Assembly: GCA_012837285.1 (NCBI GenBank)
Contig: DURJ01000008.1
Span: 1 to 47,073 of the forward strand
Origin: Bacillota bacterium
Lineage (GTDB): Bacteria; Bacillota; DTU030; DUMP01
Length of the DNA: 47,073 bases
Direction of reading: 5' to 3'
Part shown: piece by piece, positions 1-7,506 of the stretch
How the letters are laid out: each line of letters starts with the position of its first letter
Position numbering within the stretch: position 1 is the first letter of the stretch
Program-made: the position numbers and the translations under genes
Notes under the pieces: generated by a model
Database searches by the model: none
What the model was told of the DNA's origin: nothing
Seen by the model: the letters and a program-made list of their open reading frames with translations, nothing else

Positions 1-689
1 ACGGCTCGGCCAGCACTGAGGGCAATATCCAACACCGTCGGAGCCGGCGGCGGCAGTGAAAAATCGCGACGATTGGCAGTCCGGTGAAAATCTCCCGGTG
101 CCCCGACAAAAGGTCGGGCAATCACTCTTCCTACCGCATTCGGACCCGCAAGCAGAGCTCTAGCTTCCGTGCACATACGGTAGAGATCAGCCAGCGGAAT
201 GACTTCTTCGTGAGCAGCCACTTGAAAAACACTGTCCCCAGATGTGTATATAATAGGGTAACCTGTGGCCAGGTGCCGTTCACCCAGCTCGGCAATGATC
301 TCGGTTCCGGAAGCAGGCTTGTTACCCAATGTCCGTCGTCCGATACGTTCTTCGAAAGCAGCAATAATATCGCGGGGAAAACCGGTAGGGTAGACGGGAA
401 ACGGCTGATCTAATATCAAGCCCATAAGTTCCCAATGGCCGGTAGTGGTGTCTTTTCCGGCCGAAGCCTCAACCATACGGCCATAGGCAGCTTCCGGAAG
501 AATTGCAGGCACAACTCCCTCGGCCGGGGCAATATTCCCTATACCCAAACGTGACAGAGAAGGCAGCGTTAGCCCGCCTGCGGCCTGAGCCATATTAAAA
601 AAAGTGTTAGAGCCTTCATCTTGATACGAACCGGCATCCGGTAGCGCTCCAATGCCAAGACTATCCACTACCAGTATTATTACCGCCAA
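1..689 (-). CDS. deoB: Phosphopentomutase DeoB, 3'-truncated by window edge
   Basis: Interconverts (deoxy)ribose 1-phosphate and 5-phosphate in cytoplasmic nucleoside catabolism. The visible 229 residues start with a metal-site Asp in a [12 protein letters not shown]-type motif (D9) and carry the family signature [13 protein letters not shown] at residues 78-90, which holds the catalytic threonine region. The start is a TTG at 689: an in-frame TAG lies two codons upstream, and an AGAGGTG ribosome-binding site sits 8 nt before it, overlapping the xerD stop. It follows xerD by only 7 nt, so the two are probably co-transcribed. The remaining C-terminal part (family about 390 aa) lies outside the window. 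Identification is firm. Confidence 0.93.
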   Translation of the reverse strand, partial: MAVIILVVDSLGIGALPDAGSYQDEGSNTFFNMAQAAGGLTLPSLSRLGIGNIAPAEGVVPAILPEAAYGRMVEASAGKDTTTGHWELMGLILDQPFPVYPTGFPRDIIAAFEERIGRRTLGNKPASGTEIIAELGERHLATGYPIIYTSGDSVFQVAAHEEVIPLADLYRMCTEARALLAGPNAVGRVIARPFVGAPGDFHRTANRRDFSLPPPAPTVLDIALSAGRA

Positions 690-696
690 GTTCTAC

Positions 697-1650
697 TCAC
701 CTCTTTTCTGCTTGATCCGAGGGCGATCTTGTTGTTGCGTGGGGATGGCATTGTCGGTAGACCGTCAGCAAGTGTTGGGGAGTCACCTGGGTATACACTT
801 GGGTGGTGCTAATATCAGCGTGCCCTAGAAGCTCTTGGACTGTGCGTAGGTTAGCTCCACCTTCCAGCAAGTGAGTAGCAAAAGAATGGCGTAGAGTGTG
901 GGGACTCACATCTTCAGGCAGCTTGGCGGCACGAACATACTGTTTTAAAATAAGCCAGAATCCCTGACGGGTGAGGCGCCTACCCTGGCAGTTTACGAAC
1001 AAAGCCTTCTCACTCGTGCGCTTAGCCAATAACAGCCGCCGCCCTTTGTCCAGCCAGGCTTCTATTGCAGCAGCAGCCTGTTCGCCCAGGGGCACGATGC
1101 GCTCTTTACCTCCTTTCCCCTGGCAAAGCACATATCGTTCTTTAAGATGAATGTCTCCCACATCAAGTCCCACCAGCTCCGATACCCTCAGTCCGCAAGC
1201 ATAAATAAGTTCCAACATGGCTCGGTCACGGAGCTTAGCAGGAGCAGGTCCATTTACTTGTTCCAGTAATACCCCAATCTCAGCTTGTCCCAAATAGCGG
1301 GGTAAATAAAAGTTCGGGCGCGGAGTGTCTATGTTACGGGCTGGGTTCTCTTGTATTATCTCTTCTTCTTTTAGATAGCGATAAAACGTCCGTGCAGCCG
1401 CAGCTGCACGCGCTATGGAAGAAGGTGCCATCTTGTGGCGAGCTAGCAGCTGAAAATAACCTACCAGCAAGGCATGGTTAGCAGTGCGTAAGGTATAACC
1501 TTGGGCCGAAAGATATGCCGATAGTTTTTTTAGGTCCCGACGATAACTGGTAGCAGTGTTAAGCGACAGACCACGTTCAGCCAAAACATACGCACAAAAA
1601 CGATCGATGTCTTGCTGGGATAAATCTGTATTTGAATCTTTACTGTGCAA
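697..1650 (-). CDS. xerD: Tyrosine recombinase XerD
   Basis: Site-specific recombinase that resolves chromosome dimers at dif. It has an N-terminal SAM-like core-binding domain (about residues 10-95) and a C-terminal catalytic domain with the expected R-K-H-R-H-Y set: Arg in ACGLRVSEL (R155), Lys in GKGGKER, the HTLRH motif (H251, R254), LGHADISTT (H277) and the nucleophile Y286 (QVYT). I chose a TTG start at 1650 because AGAGG lies 7 nt upstream. The longer GTG at 1659 sits inside that ribosome-binding site. Length (317 aa) is slightly above the usual 295-300. It lies between spoIIM and deoB, an order common in Clostridia. XerC is the alternative name, but context favours XerD. Confidence 0.93.
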   Translation of the reverse strand: MHSKDSNTDLSQQDIDRFCAYVLAERGLSLNTATSYRRDLKKLSAYLSAQGYTLRTANHALLVGYFQLLARHKMAPSSIARAAAAARTFYRYLKEEEIIQENPARNIDTPRPNFYLPRYLGQAEIGVLLEQVNGPAPAKLRDRAMLELIYACGLRVSELVGLDVGDIHLKERYVLCQGKGGKERIVPLGEQAAAAIEAWLDKGRRLLLAKRTSEKALFVNCQGRRLTRQGFWLILKQYVRAAKLPEDVSPHTLRHSFATHLLEGGANLRTVQELLGHADISTTQVYTQVTPQHLLTVYRQCHPHATTRSPSDQAEKR

Positions 1651-1719
1651 AGCAAACACCTCTTAAGTCTAGAGTACCCGCAGCCAAACTGTACTGGTCA
1701 ACGCGATCGCCAACAGAGG

Positions 1720-2361
1720 CTAGAGCAACCAAGCGGCGGTGATTTTGGCTAACACAGGTGTTATGTAAGCTTCAACCAGAGCAGCCAAGAATATCGCCAG
1801 TCCAGCGTAACAGATGAAAAGCGCATAGCTCCAGAAGGGTGAAGCCTCACGATGGCTCCGGCGATTGAAAAAGCGTTGTCGCAACACGCAATAAGCGAAC
1901 GATATTGCTCCTGCAGACAAAAACAAGAGCGCAGGAATCACAAACAGGCTGTGTGGCAGTATGGCTGTAGTAGCCAGGACAAAACCTCGCCATTTGACTT
2001 CTTCCACCAAAAAGGCTACTGTAAATCCGCTGCTAAAGCCCTTGGTAAAGAGCAGTATTAGAGTTAGAGGAAGTCCAACTACAGTAAGCCCGCCCAGCCA
2101 TAATAAGATAATGGTTTTAGCGTTTGCCCAGAGAGTGGGAAGTAGAAGCTCGTTTCCGCTCGGCAGTACTTCGGAGGTGACATCACCGACGAAAACCTGT
2201 AGATACTCCATAAGCTCAGTTTTTTGGTGGCTGGCCAATGTTCGTACCGCTAAGGCACCGAATACCACCCCGGTAAGAAACAATAAGACCACAAAAAAAT
2301 ATATACCTTGGTTTGAGCGTATTTGCCGCTCCACTTCTTCCTCAAACCGTCGCCAGCGCAT
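1720..2361 (-). CDS. spoIIM: Stage II sporulation protein M
   Basis: Membrane component of the SpoIIDMP peptidoglycan-remodelling machine that drives engulfment in the mother cell. The 213-aa protein has a short charged N-terminus and then about five hydrophobic segments (roughly residues 20-40, 80-105, 110-135, 140-165 and 185-210), which matches the SpoIIM family. The ATG at 2361 has GGGGGAG 6 nt upstream; an in-frame ATG at 2391 would add 10 residues but has a poorer site. It follows the nudix gene and precedes xerD. Its partner SpoIIP is encoded at 16.2-17.3 kb. A possible mother-cell promoter precedes it (2391-2420). Confidence 0.9.
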   Translation of the reverse strand: MRWRRFEEEVERQIRSNQGIYFFVVLLFLTGVVFGALAVRTLASHQKTELMEYLQVFVGDVTSEVLPSGNELLLPTLWANAKTIILLWLGGLTVVGLPLTLILLFTKGFSSGFTVAFLVEEVKWRGFVLATTAILPHSLFVIPALLFLSAGAISFAYCVLRQRFFNRRSHREASPFWSYALFICYAGLAIFLAALVEAYITPVLAKITAAWLL

Positions 2362-2390
2362 AAGCATCTCCCCCTGCCCACTTACCTTCA

Positions 2391-2420
2391 TCCATATGCA
2401 GGGGGCAGGACTGCTATGCC
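2391..2420 (-). promoter_or_regulatory. Candidate sporulation (sigma-E-like) promoter of spoIIM
   Basis: On the minus strand GGCATAGC (2413-2420) and CATATGGA (2391-2398) are separated by 14 bp, resembling the sigma-E -35 (GCATA core) and -10 (CATA core) elements. The site overlaps the nudix stop codon and would start a transcript just upstream of the 2361 ATG. The match is partial, so this is only a candidate. Confidence 0.3.
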
Positions 2421-2950
2421 ATCTGTTGACAAGCAGCCCACTGCAGAGCGATGATAGTCTTGGCGTCTCTGATTTTACCTTGGCTCAACCAGCAAAAGGC
2501 ATCTGCCAACGGGATTGTGGTCAGAGCCAAAAACTCATCAACGTCTGTGTTGCTTAGAACCGGTTTCAAATTTGTGGCACTAAACAAATGCAGTAATTCT
2601 GAACTAAACCCTGGGCTGGTATAAAACGAATAGATGTGTTCCAATTGCTGGGGATAGTATCCTGTTTCTTCAGCCAGCTCCCTGGCAGCACAGTCGGCCG
2701 GATCTTCATTAGATTCCAACTTCCCGGCCGGTATTTCCCACAATTGTCTGTCGGTGGCGTAGCGAAACTGGCGTACCAAAATAATATCACGGGGACTGGG
2801 CCAAGCCAAAACAGCCACCGCTCCGGGATGCTTGACCACGTCTCGGCACGTCTCTTTGCCGTTGGGTAACCTTACCAGAGCTTGTTCGACCCGAAAGATA
2901 CGACCTTCATAGATGCGTCTTATCTGTAGGGTATCCTCGTCCAAGTTCAT
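2414..2950 (-). CDS. Nudix hydrolase, ADP-ribose pyrophosphatase type
   Basis: Hydrolyses nucleoside-diphosphate derivatives, most likely ADP-ribose to AMP and ribose 5-phosphate. The 178-aa protein has a perfect Nudix box GX5EX7REUXEEXGU at residues 76-98 (G76, E82, R90, E91, E94, E95, G97), where the glutamates bind the metal. Length and the N-terminal RRIYEGRIFRVEQ strand region fit the NudF/YqkG subfamily. It is first in the minus-strand group nudix-spoIIM-xerD-deoB. Substrate assignment is inference from subfamily resemblance; membership of the Nudix superfamily is certain. Confidence 0.88.
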   Translation of the reverse strand: MNLDEDTLQIRRIYEGRIFRVEQALVRLPNGKETCRDVVKHPGAVAVLAWPSPRDIILVRQFRYATDRQLWEIPAGKLESNEDPADCAARELAEETGYYPQQLEHIYSFYTSPGFSSELLHLFSATNLKPVLSNTDVDEFLALTTIPLADAFCWLSQGKIRDAKTIIALQWAACQQMA

Positions 2951-3207
2951 GTCTCTTGCTCCTATCTTTTTATTTCACCTGGAAGGCAAACTGAATCTAT
3001 GCTAGGAGATATTTCGCCGATCCTCTCTTCTTCCTGATCCTTGCTTTCTCTCTTCAATACGATAATTCCTGCTGCTCATCGTTCTTTAAACATCAAACAT
3101 CGTTATCAAAAGTAGATGGTAGTACAATTTGTTTCGTATTTGTTTCGGCGGCAGACTACAACCAAAAAAGTTATGTTCTTCCAGCATAACATAGCAGGAA
3201 TCTATCG

Positions 3208-3363
3208 ATGGACCGCGAATATCTTGTGCCAAGGGATTTACTCCTTTACCTTCAAGGCAAGGCTAAAAAGTTACCTAAAAACATGCTTTTTATAGCAGGA
3301 TTTTCTAGAGTTATGTCAAAGTATTTTATACCAGGAGACAGGGGCGAAATAGCAGCACATTAG
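3208..3363 (+). CDS. Possible small protein (51 aa), unrecognised
   Basis: An ATG-to-TAG frame of 51 codons lies in the otherwise empty 2951-3523 interval. AGGA sits 8 nt before the ATG, and an in-frame TAA at 3187-3189 leaves no earlier start. The product is basic, with an amphipathic LLLYLQGK stretch, a KKLPKN segment, and an AGFSRVMSKYF segment followed by an acidic tail. I do not recognise the family. It could be a real small protein or a chance frame; the dispersed GCAGGATTTT motif (see findings) lies inside it, coding A-G-F. A hairpin (GTTATG/CATAAC, 3171-3191) lies just upstream. The rest of 2951-3523 shows no other gene. Confidence 0.35.
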   Translation: MDREYLVPRDLLLYLQGKAKKLPKNMLFIAGFSRVMSKYFIPGDRGEIAAH

Positions 3364-3523
3364 CAGGAAAAATTGTCACAATTATAACAGGAGACAGTAC
3401 ATTCCGAATTGTCTTACCGATGCGGCCTGGTTTACTAAGCAAACGGCCAAGTAAGGGGGTGATGTTTGCGCACTAGTAGAATCATGGTAACCGTAGTAAA
3501 GCATTGACAAGGAGGTTGGACTT

Positions 3524-4873
3524 ATGGGTGAACAAACTCGTGAGACGTTTGGCAGTAGAATGGGCTTTATCTTCGCTGCCGCCGGATCGGCCATTGGTTT
3601 AGGTAATATTTGGCGTTTCCCGTATTTAGTCGGTGTTTATGGCGGTGCAGCTTTCCTCGTTGTTTATTTGGCTATTGTCATCATAATTGGTGTTGTCTGT
3701 TTCATTGCTGAAGTGTCGCTGGGTCGACATACGCGGCAGTCAAACGTCGGTGCCTTTAAAGCCCTGAAACCGTCCTGGGCTCCGGTGGGCCTAATCGGTA
3801 TTACGGCAGGGTTTATGATTCTATCATTTTACAGTGTGGTTGGCGGCTGGACTATTTACTACTTTTTCCGTGCTGTTGCCGGCTTTAAATTTGCTGATCC
3901 CAGCGTCAGTGCCGATTTATTTGTCGGTTTTATCAGCAACCCATTGTCGCCTCTTCTCTTCCACGCCTTGTTCATGGGTGCTACTATCTGGATCGTTTAT
4001 CAGGGCATTCAAGGCGGTATTGAAAAGTACTCTAACATTATGATGCCCGCCTTGTTTGTAATCATAGTAATCTTGGCTATTCGATCCATGACCTTGCCTG
4101 GCGGCGGCGCTGGGTTAGAGTTCTACTTGAAACCGGACTTCTCCAAGATTGACGGCGAAACTCTGCTGGCTGCTTTGGGACAGGTGTTTTTCTCCTTGAG
4201 CTTGGGCATGGGATCTATCTTAACCTACGGTAGCTATCTGAGTAAGGACGAAAACATTCCCTATGTTTGCACTGTTGTACCCCTTATGGATACACTAGTC
4301 GCATTCTTAGCTGGACTGGTTGTTTTCCCGGCTGTATTTGCTTACGGTTTCGAACCTGGTTCCGGTGGTGGTCTGGCCTTTATCACCCTGCCGGCTGTCT
4401 TTAATGAGATGCCCGCCGGGAACCTGTTCGGTGGAGCTTTCTTCTTCCTGCTCTTCTTGGCTGCGCTCACTTCGGCCATTTCCCTGTTGGAGCCGGTGGC
4501 AGCTTATATGATCGAAGAGCACGGTTGGGAGCGCAAGAAGGCTGTGCTTATTATGGGTACCATTATATTTGTTGTTGGTATTGCTTGCTCGCTGTCTAAC
4601 GGGGTATGGAGCGGGTTTCTCATCGCTGGTAAAAATTTCTTTGATTTCATGGACTTCGTTTCTGGGAACATTTTCCTTCCCGTTAGCGGCATGCTTACCG
4701 CCATCTTTGTGGCTTGGGTTTGGGGAAGCAAAAACGCCCTGCAAGAAGCCACTAATGACGGCACTGTTAAGTTCGGTTGGGGCAATCTGTGGGCTAACGT
4801 GCTGATTAAATACGTAGCTCCGATCTTGATTGCCGTTGTGTTCCTAAGCAGTGTTGGCTTGATCAAGCTCTAG
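3524..4873 (+). CDS. Sodium-dependent NSS (SNF) family amino-acid transporter, copy 1
   Basis: Sodium-coupled symporter of the neurotransmitter:sodium symporter family (LeuT fold), located in the cytoplasmic membrane; the substrate is probably an amino acid but cannot be read from sequence. The 449-aa protein has 11-12 hydrophobic segments. The TM1 sodium/substrate motif GSAIGLGNIWRFPY is at residues 21-34 and GVYGGAAF at 37-44. The TM8 sodium-site motif LAALTSAIS is at 312-320. AGGAGG precedes the ATG with ideal spacing. It is followed by its own terminator and then a near-identical paralogue at 5408. The two upstream regions share the bases just before and including the ribosome-binding site, so the duplication included the leader. 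Confidence 0.93.
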   Translation: MGEQTRETFGSRMGFIFAAAGSAIGLGNIWRFPYLVGVYGGAAFLVVYLAIVIIIGVVCFIAEVSLGRHTRQSNVGAFKALKPSWAPVGLIGITAGFMILSFYSVVGGWTIYYFFRAVAGFKFADPSVSADLFVGFISNPLSPLLFHALFMGATIWIVYQGIQGGIEKYSNIMMPALFVIIVILAIRSMTLPGGGAGLEFYLKPDFSKIDGETLLAALGQVFFSLSLGMGSILTYGSYLSKDENIPYVCTVVPLMDTLVAFLAGLVVFPAVFAYGFEPGSGGGLAFITLPAVFNEMPAGNLFGGAFFFLLFLAALTSAISLLEPVAAYMIEEHGWERKKAVLIMGTIIFVVGIACSLSNGVWSGFLIAGKNFFDFMDFVSGNIFLPVSGMLTAIFVAWVWGSKNALQEATNDGTVKFGWGNLWANVLIKYVAPILIAVVFLSSVGLIKL

Positions 4874-4904
4874 GATAATAAAGCATCTAACAGGTAGTCA
4901 AGCA

Positions 4905-4940
4905 AGAAGGTGGCGCTTTTGGAGCACCACCTTCTTTTTG
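4905..4940 (+). terminator. Rho-independent terminator of NSS copy 1
   Basis: AGAAGGTGG (4905-4913) pairs with CCACCTTCT (4927-4935). An additional inner GCT/AGC pairing closes the loop. The stem is followed by TTTTT. It lies 32 nt past the stop codon, so each NSS copy is its own transcription unit. Confidence 0.88.
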
Positions 4941-5385
4941 GGTGTCTTTTCAGGAGTAATCGAAAAATCAAGGAAGCGGGTACAATGGCATCGAACAAGT
5001 CCCCCCTTCACATCATTGCCACAAAAACTCTTCTTCATTGTCATCCTGAGAACTTTGCCCGCAAGATTTTAAGATTCCTCAGTCGCTTTGCTCCCTCGGC
5101 ATAACGGGTAGTCTATTCATTTGCCGTGCTACGGGCATCGCTGGATATTCAATAACGCCATTTACTCTTGAATAGACACCTTCTTGGCTTTATAACGATT
5201 ATGTGTTCGCTCAATCGCCACCATTAACGGTATTGCGAATTTAATAGACGCACAATGAAATTGGATCGCCAAAAACTTGTAAGTTTAGGCAGGATTTTCT
5301 GTCTTAATGTCTAATTAGTAAATTAGGGTTGGCGAGCGAAGGAGGTGTGCCTGGAATTATCATAATTGCAATAACCATGTTAAAT
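4941..5385. other. Gene-free spacer between the NSS copies; degenerate repeat-like sequence
   Basis: No convincing gene is visible. A 39-codon frame at 4985-5104 falls on sequence resembling the widespread TCATCCTGAG...AGATTCCTCAG dispersed repeat (about 5037-5095), so I do not call it coding. A 9-bp inverted repeat, GTCTATTCA (5111-5119) and TGAATAGAC (5169-5177), flanks about 50 bp and may be a small decayed element. GCAGGATTTTCT occurs at about 5289, as it does upstream of copy 1. Confidence 0.4.
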
Positions 5386-5407
5386 GATTGACAAGGAGGT
5401 TCGATGA

Positions 5408-6757
5408 ATGGGTGGAGAAAGTCGTGAAACGTTTGGTAGTAGACTAGGATTTATCTTTGCCGCCGCCGGATCGGCCATTGGTTTGGGCAACATTTGGCGC
5501 TTTCCGTATTTGGTCGGTGTCTATGGCGGTGCAGCTTTCTTGGTGGTCTATTTGGCCATCGTGGTAATAATAGGTGTCGTGTGTTTCATCTCTGAAGTGG
5601 CGTTGGGCCGCCACACCAGACAGTCCAACGTCGGTGCCTTCAAAGCTATCAAGCCCTCCTGGGCCCCAGTAGGCCTAATTGGAATTATCGCCGGGTTTAT
5701 GATTCTCTCATTCTACGGCGTCGTTGGCGGTTGGACTATTTACTATTTTTTCAAAGCAATTGCTGGCTTTGCTTTTCCTGACCCCGGTGCCAGTACCGAT
5801 TTGTTTGTCGGCTTTATCAGTAATGCCATCTTGCCGCTTATTTATACAGCCATATTCATGGCCACGACTATCTATATAGTCTACAAAGGTATACAGGATG
5901 GCATAGAAAAGTACTCTAACATCATGATGCCAGCTCTATTTGTGATTATTATTATCTTGGCTATTCGCTCGCTAACGTTGCCTGGTGCCGGCGCCGGGTT
6001 AGAGTTCTACTTAAAGCCGGACTTGTCAAAGATTGATGGCGAAACCCTGTTAGCTGCTTTAGGACAGGTGTTCTTCTCGCTAAGCTTGGGCATGGGATCT
6101 ATTTTAACCTACGGTAGTTACCTCAGCCAAGACGAAAACATTCCCTTTGTTTGCACTATTGTCCCTATGATGGATACACTGATCGCGTTCTTAGCCGGAC
6201 TGGTTATTTTCCCGGCTGTGTTCGCCTACGGCTTTGAACCCGGTTCCGGTGGCGGCCTGGCTTTTATTACCTTACCGGCTGTTTTCAATGAAATGCCGGC
6301 AGGTAACCTGTTCGGTGGCGCTTTCTTCTTCCTGCTCTTCTTGGCAGCGCTCACTTCGTCCATTTCCCTATTGGAACCTGTGGTAGCTTACATGATGGAA
6401 GAACATGGTTGGGAGCGTAAGAAAGCTACAATCACCATGGGTGGTCTGATATTCGTAGTTGGCATCGCCTGTTCATTATCAAATGGGATCTGGAGCGGAT
6501 TCATTGTTCTCGACAGAAATATCTTTGATCTGTTGGATTTCATTTCCGGCAACGTTTTACTTCCCATCAGCGGAATGCTTACGGCCATTTTTGTAGCTTG
6601 GGTCTGGGGCAGCAAAAATGCCTTACAAGAAGCCACTAACGACGGCACAATCGAATTTGCTTGGGGCAACTTGTGGGCTAACGTCCTGATTAAGTATGTA
6701 GCGCCCATTTTGATTGCCGTTGTATTCATGAGCAGCGTAGGTATAATCAAAATTTAG
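5408..6757 (+). CDS. Sodium-dependent NSS (SNF) family amino-acid transporter, copy 2
   Basis: Paralogue of the transporter at 3524, the same length (449 aa) and alignable without gaps; only five of the first 60 residues differ. It keeps the TM1 motif GSAIGLGNIWRFPY and the TM8 sodium-site motif LAALTSSIS, so it should be a functional sodium symporter. Differences cluster in the central loops (for example FAFPDPGASTD against FKFADPSVSAD, about residues 121-131), which could tune substrate or regulation. The start is the ATG at 5408, 9 nt after AAGGAGG; an out-of-frame ATG at 5404 overlaps it. A strong terminator follows. Substrate is unknown. Confidence 0.93.
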   Translation: MGGESRETFGSRLGFIFAAAGSAIGLGNIWRFPYLVGVYGGAAFLVVYLAIVVIIGVVCFISEVALGRHTRQSNVGAFKAIKPSWAPVGLIGIIAGFMILSFYGVVGGWTIYYFFKAIAGFAFPDPGASTDLFVGFISNAILPLIYTAIFMATTIYIVYKGIQDGIEKYSNIMMPALFVIIIILAIRSLTLPGAGAGLEFYLKPDLSKIDGETLLAALGQVFFSLSLGMGSILTYGSYLSQDENIPFVCTIVPMMDTLIAFLAGLVIFPAVFAYGFEPGSGGGLAFITLPAVFNEMPAGNLFGGAFFFLLFLAALTSSISLLEPVVAYMMEEHGWERKKATITMGGLIFVVGIACSLSNGIWSGFIVLDRNIFDLLDFISGNVLLPISGMLTAIFVAWVWGSKNALQEATNDGTIEFAWGNLWANVLIKYVAPILIAVVFMSSVGIIKI

Positions 6758-6772
6758 ACCTGCGGACACTAC

Positions 6773-6804
6773 AAGAAAGGCGGCGCTCAGGCGCCGCCTT
6801 TCTT
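6773..6804 (+). terminator. Terminator of NSS copy 2
   Basis: A 14-bp perfect stem pairs AAGAAAGGCGGCGC (6773-6786) with GCGCCGCCTTTCTT (6791-6804) around a TCAG loop, 15 nt past the stop codon. The 3' arm supplies an interrupted T-rich end. It separates the transporter from the downstream adenosyltransferase gene. Confidence 0.85.
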
Positions 6805-6909
6805 AGTACTTGCTTCCCGCTCCTGTTCTTTTTAGCAGGATTTGTTCTGCTGGTAGCGAATCATCAAGCAATCCCATCATTGGTTATAATAGAAACAGGG
6901 GGTACAGTC

Positions 6910-7506
6910 ATGACGCCTGACAGCAATAGGGGATACGTACAGGTCTACACCGGCGACGGCAAAGGAAAGACTACAGCAGCCATCGGCCTGGCAATTCGAG
7001 CTTTAGGTGCCGGGAAAAGAGTACTGTTTGTACAATTCATGAAACAACCGACTTACAGTGAGCATGAAATGCTGAGCAATTTTTCACCTAATCTTAAGCT
7101 GGTAACTTTAGGAAAGCCGTATTTTATAGCGCGTTCTGACCAAGTCTCGCCAGAGACTGCCACTGCCATGGGGGACAAGATTGTATTATATGAGCCCGGA
7201 CAGCCACCTGCCGATTATGTAGCCCTCATTCGCACCGGGCTGTCCTTGGCCCAAGCAGCATTTCGGAGCAGAGACTACGACGTGATAGTTTTGGACGAAC
7301 TTTGTGTGGCTTTGCACCTGGGGTTGATCACTTGGCAGGAAGTACGGACAATACTAGAGGAGCGCCCACAGACGGTAGAAGTAGTAATAACCGGCCGCGG
7401 TGCTCCCGAAGAGTTGATTGATTGCGCTGACTTAGTTACCGAAATGAGAGAGGTAAAACATTATTACCACCAAGGTGTTCCTGCTCGAGTAGGTATCGAG
7501 AATTAG
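6910..7506 (+). CDS. cobO: Corrinoid adenosyltransferase (CobO/CobA/BtuR family)
   Basis: Transfers the 5'-deoxyadenosyl group of ATP to cob(I)alamin or cob(I)yrinic acid a,c-diamide, giving adenosylcobalamin. The 198-aa protein carries the family P-loop GDGKGKTT (residues 15-22) right after the YVQVYTG strand, then VLFVQFMK, a Walker-B-like VIVLDEL and the C-terminal VVITGRGAPEEL motif. I place the start at the ATG at 6910 with GGGGG 7 nt upstream. A TTG at 6880 would add 10 residues but overlaps a TATAAT box (6885-6890) that looks like the promoter -10. It has no other cobalamin gene beside it. Its stop abuts the stop of the convergent aminopeptidase with no gap. Confidence 0.92.
   Translation: MTPDSNRGYVQVYTGDGKGKTTAAIGLAIRALGAGKRVLFVQFMKQPTYSEHEMLSNFSPNLKLVTLGKPYFIARSDQVSPETATAMGDKIVLYEPGQPPADYVALIRTGLSLAQAAFRSRDYDVIVLDELCVALHLGLITWQEVRTILEERPQTVEVVITGRGAPEELIDCADLVTEMREVKHYYHQGVPARVGIEN

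Noticed and set aside
84-413. Plus-strand frame of 109 codons
   Set aside because: It is antisense to deoB, whose minus-strand frame has strong family motifs.
1961-2557. Plus-strand frame of 198 codons
   Set aside because: It lies across the ends of spoIIM and the nudix gene on the other strand; the product has no recognisable motif and low-complexity composition.
4985-5104. Plus-strand 39-codon frame between the NSS copies
   Set aside because: It coincides with sequence resembling a known dispersed repeat, with no conserved protein features.
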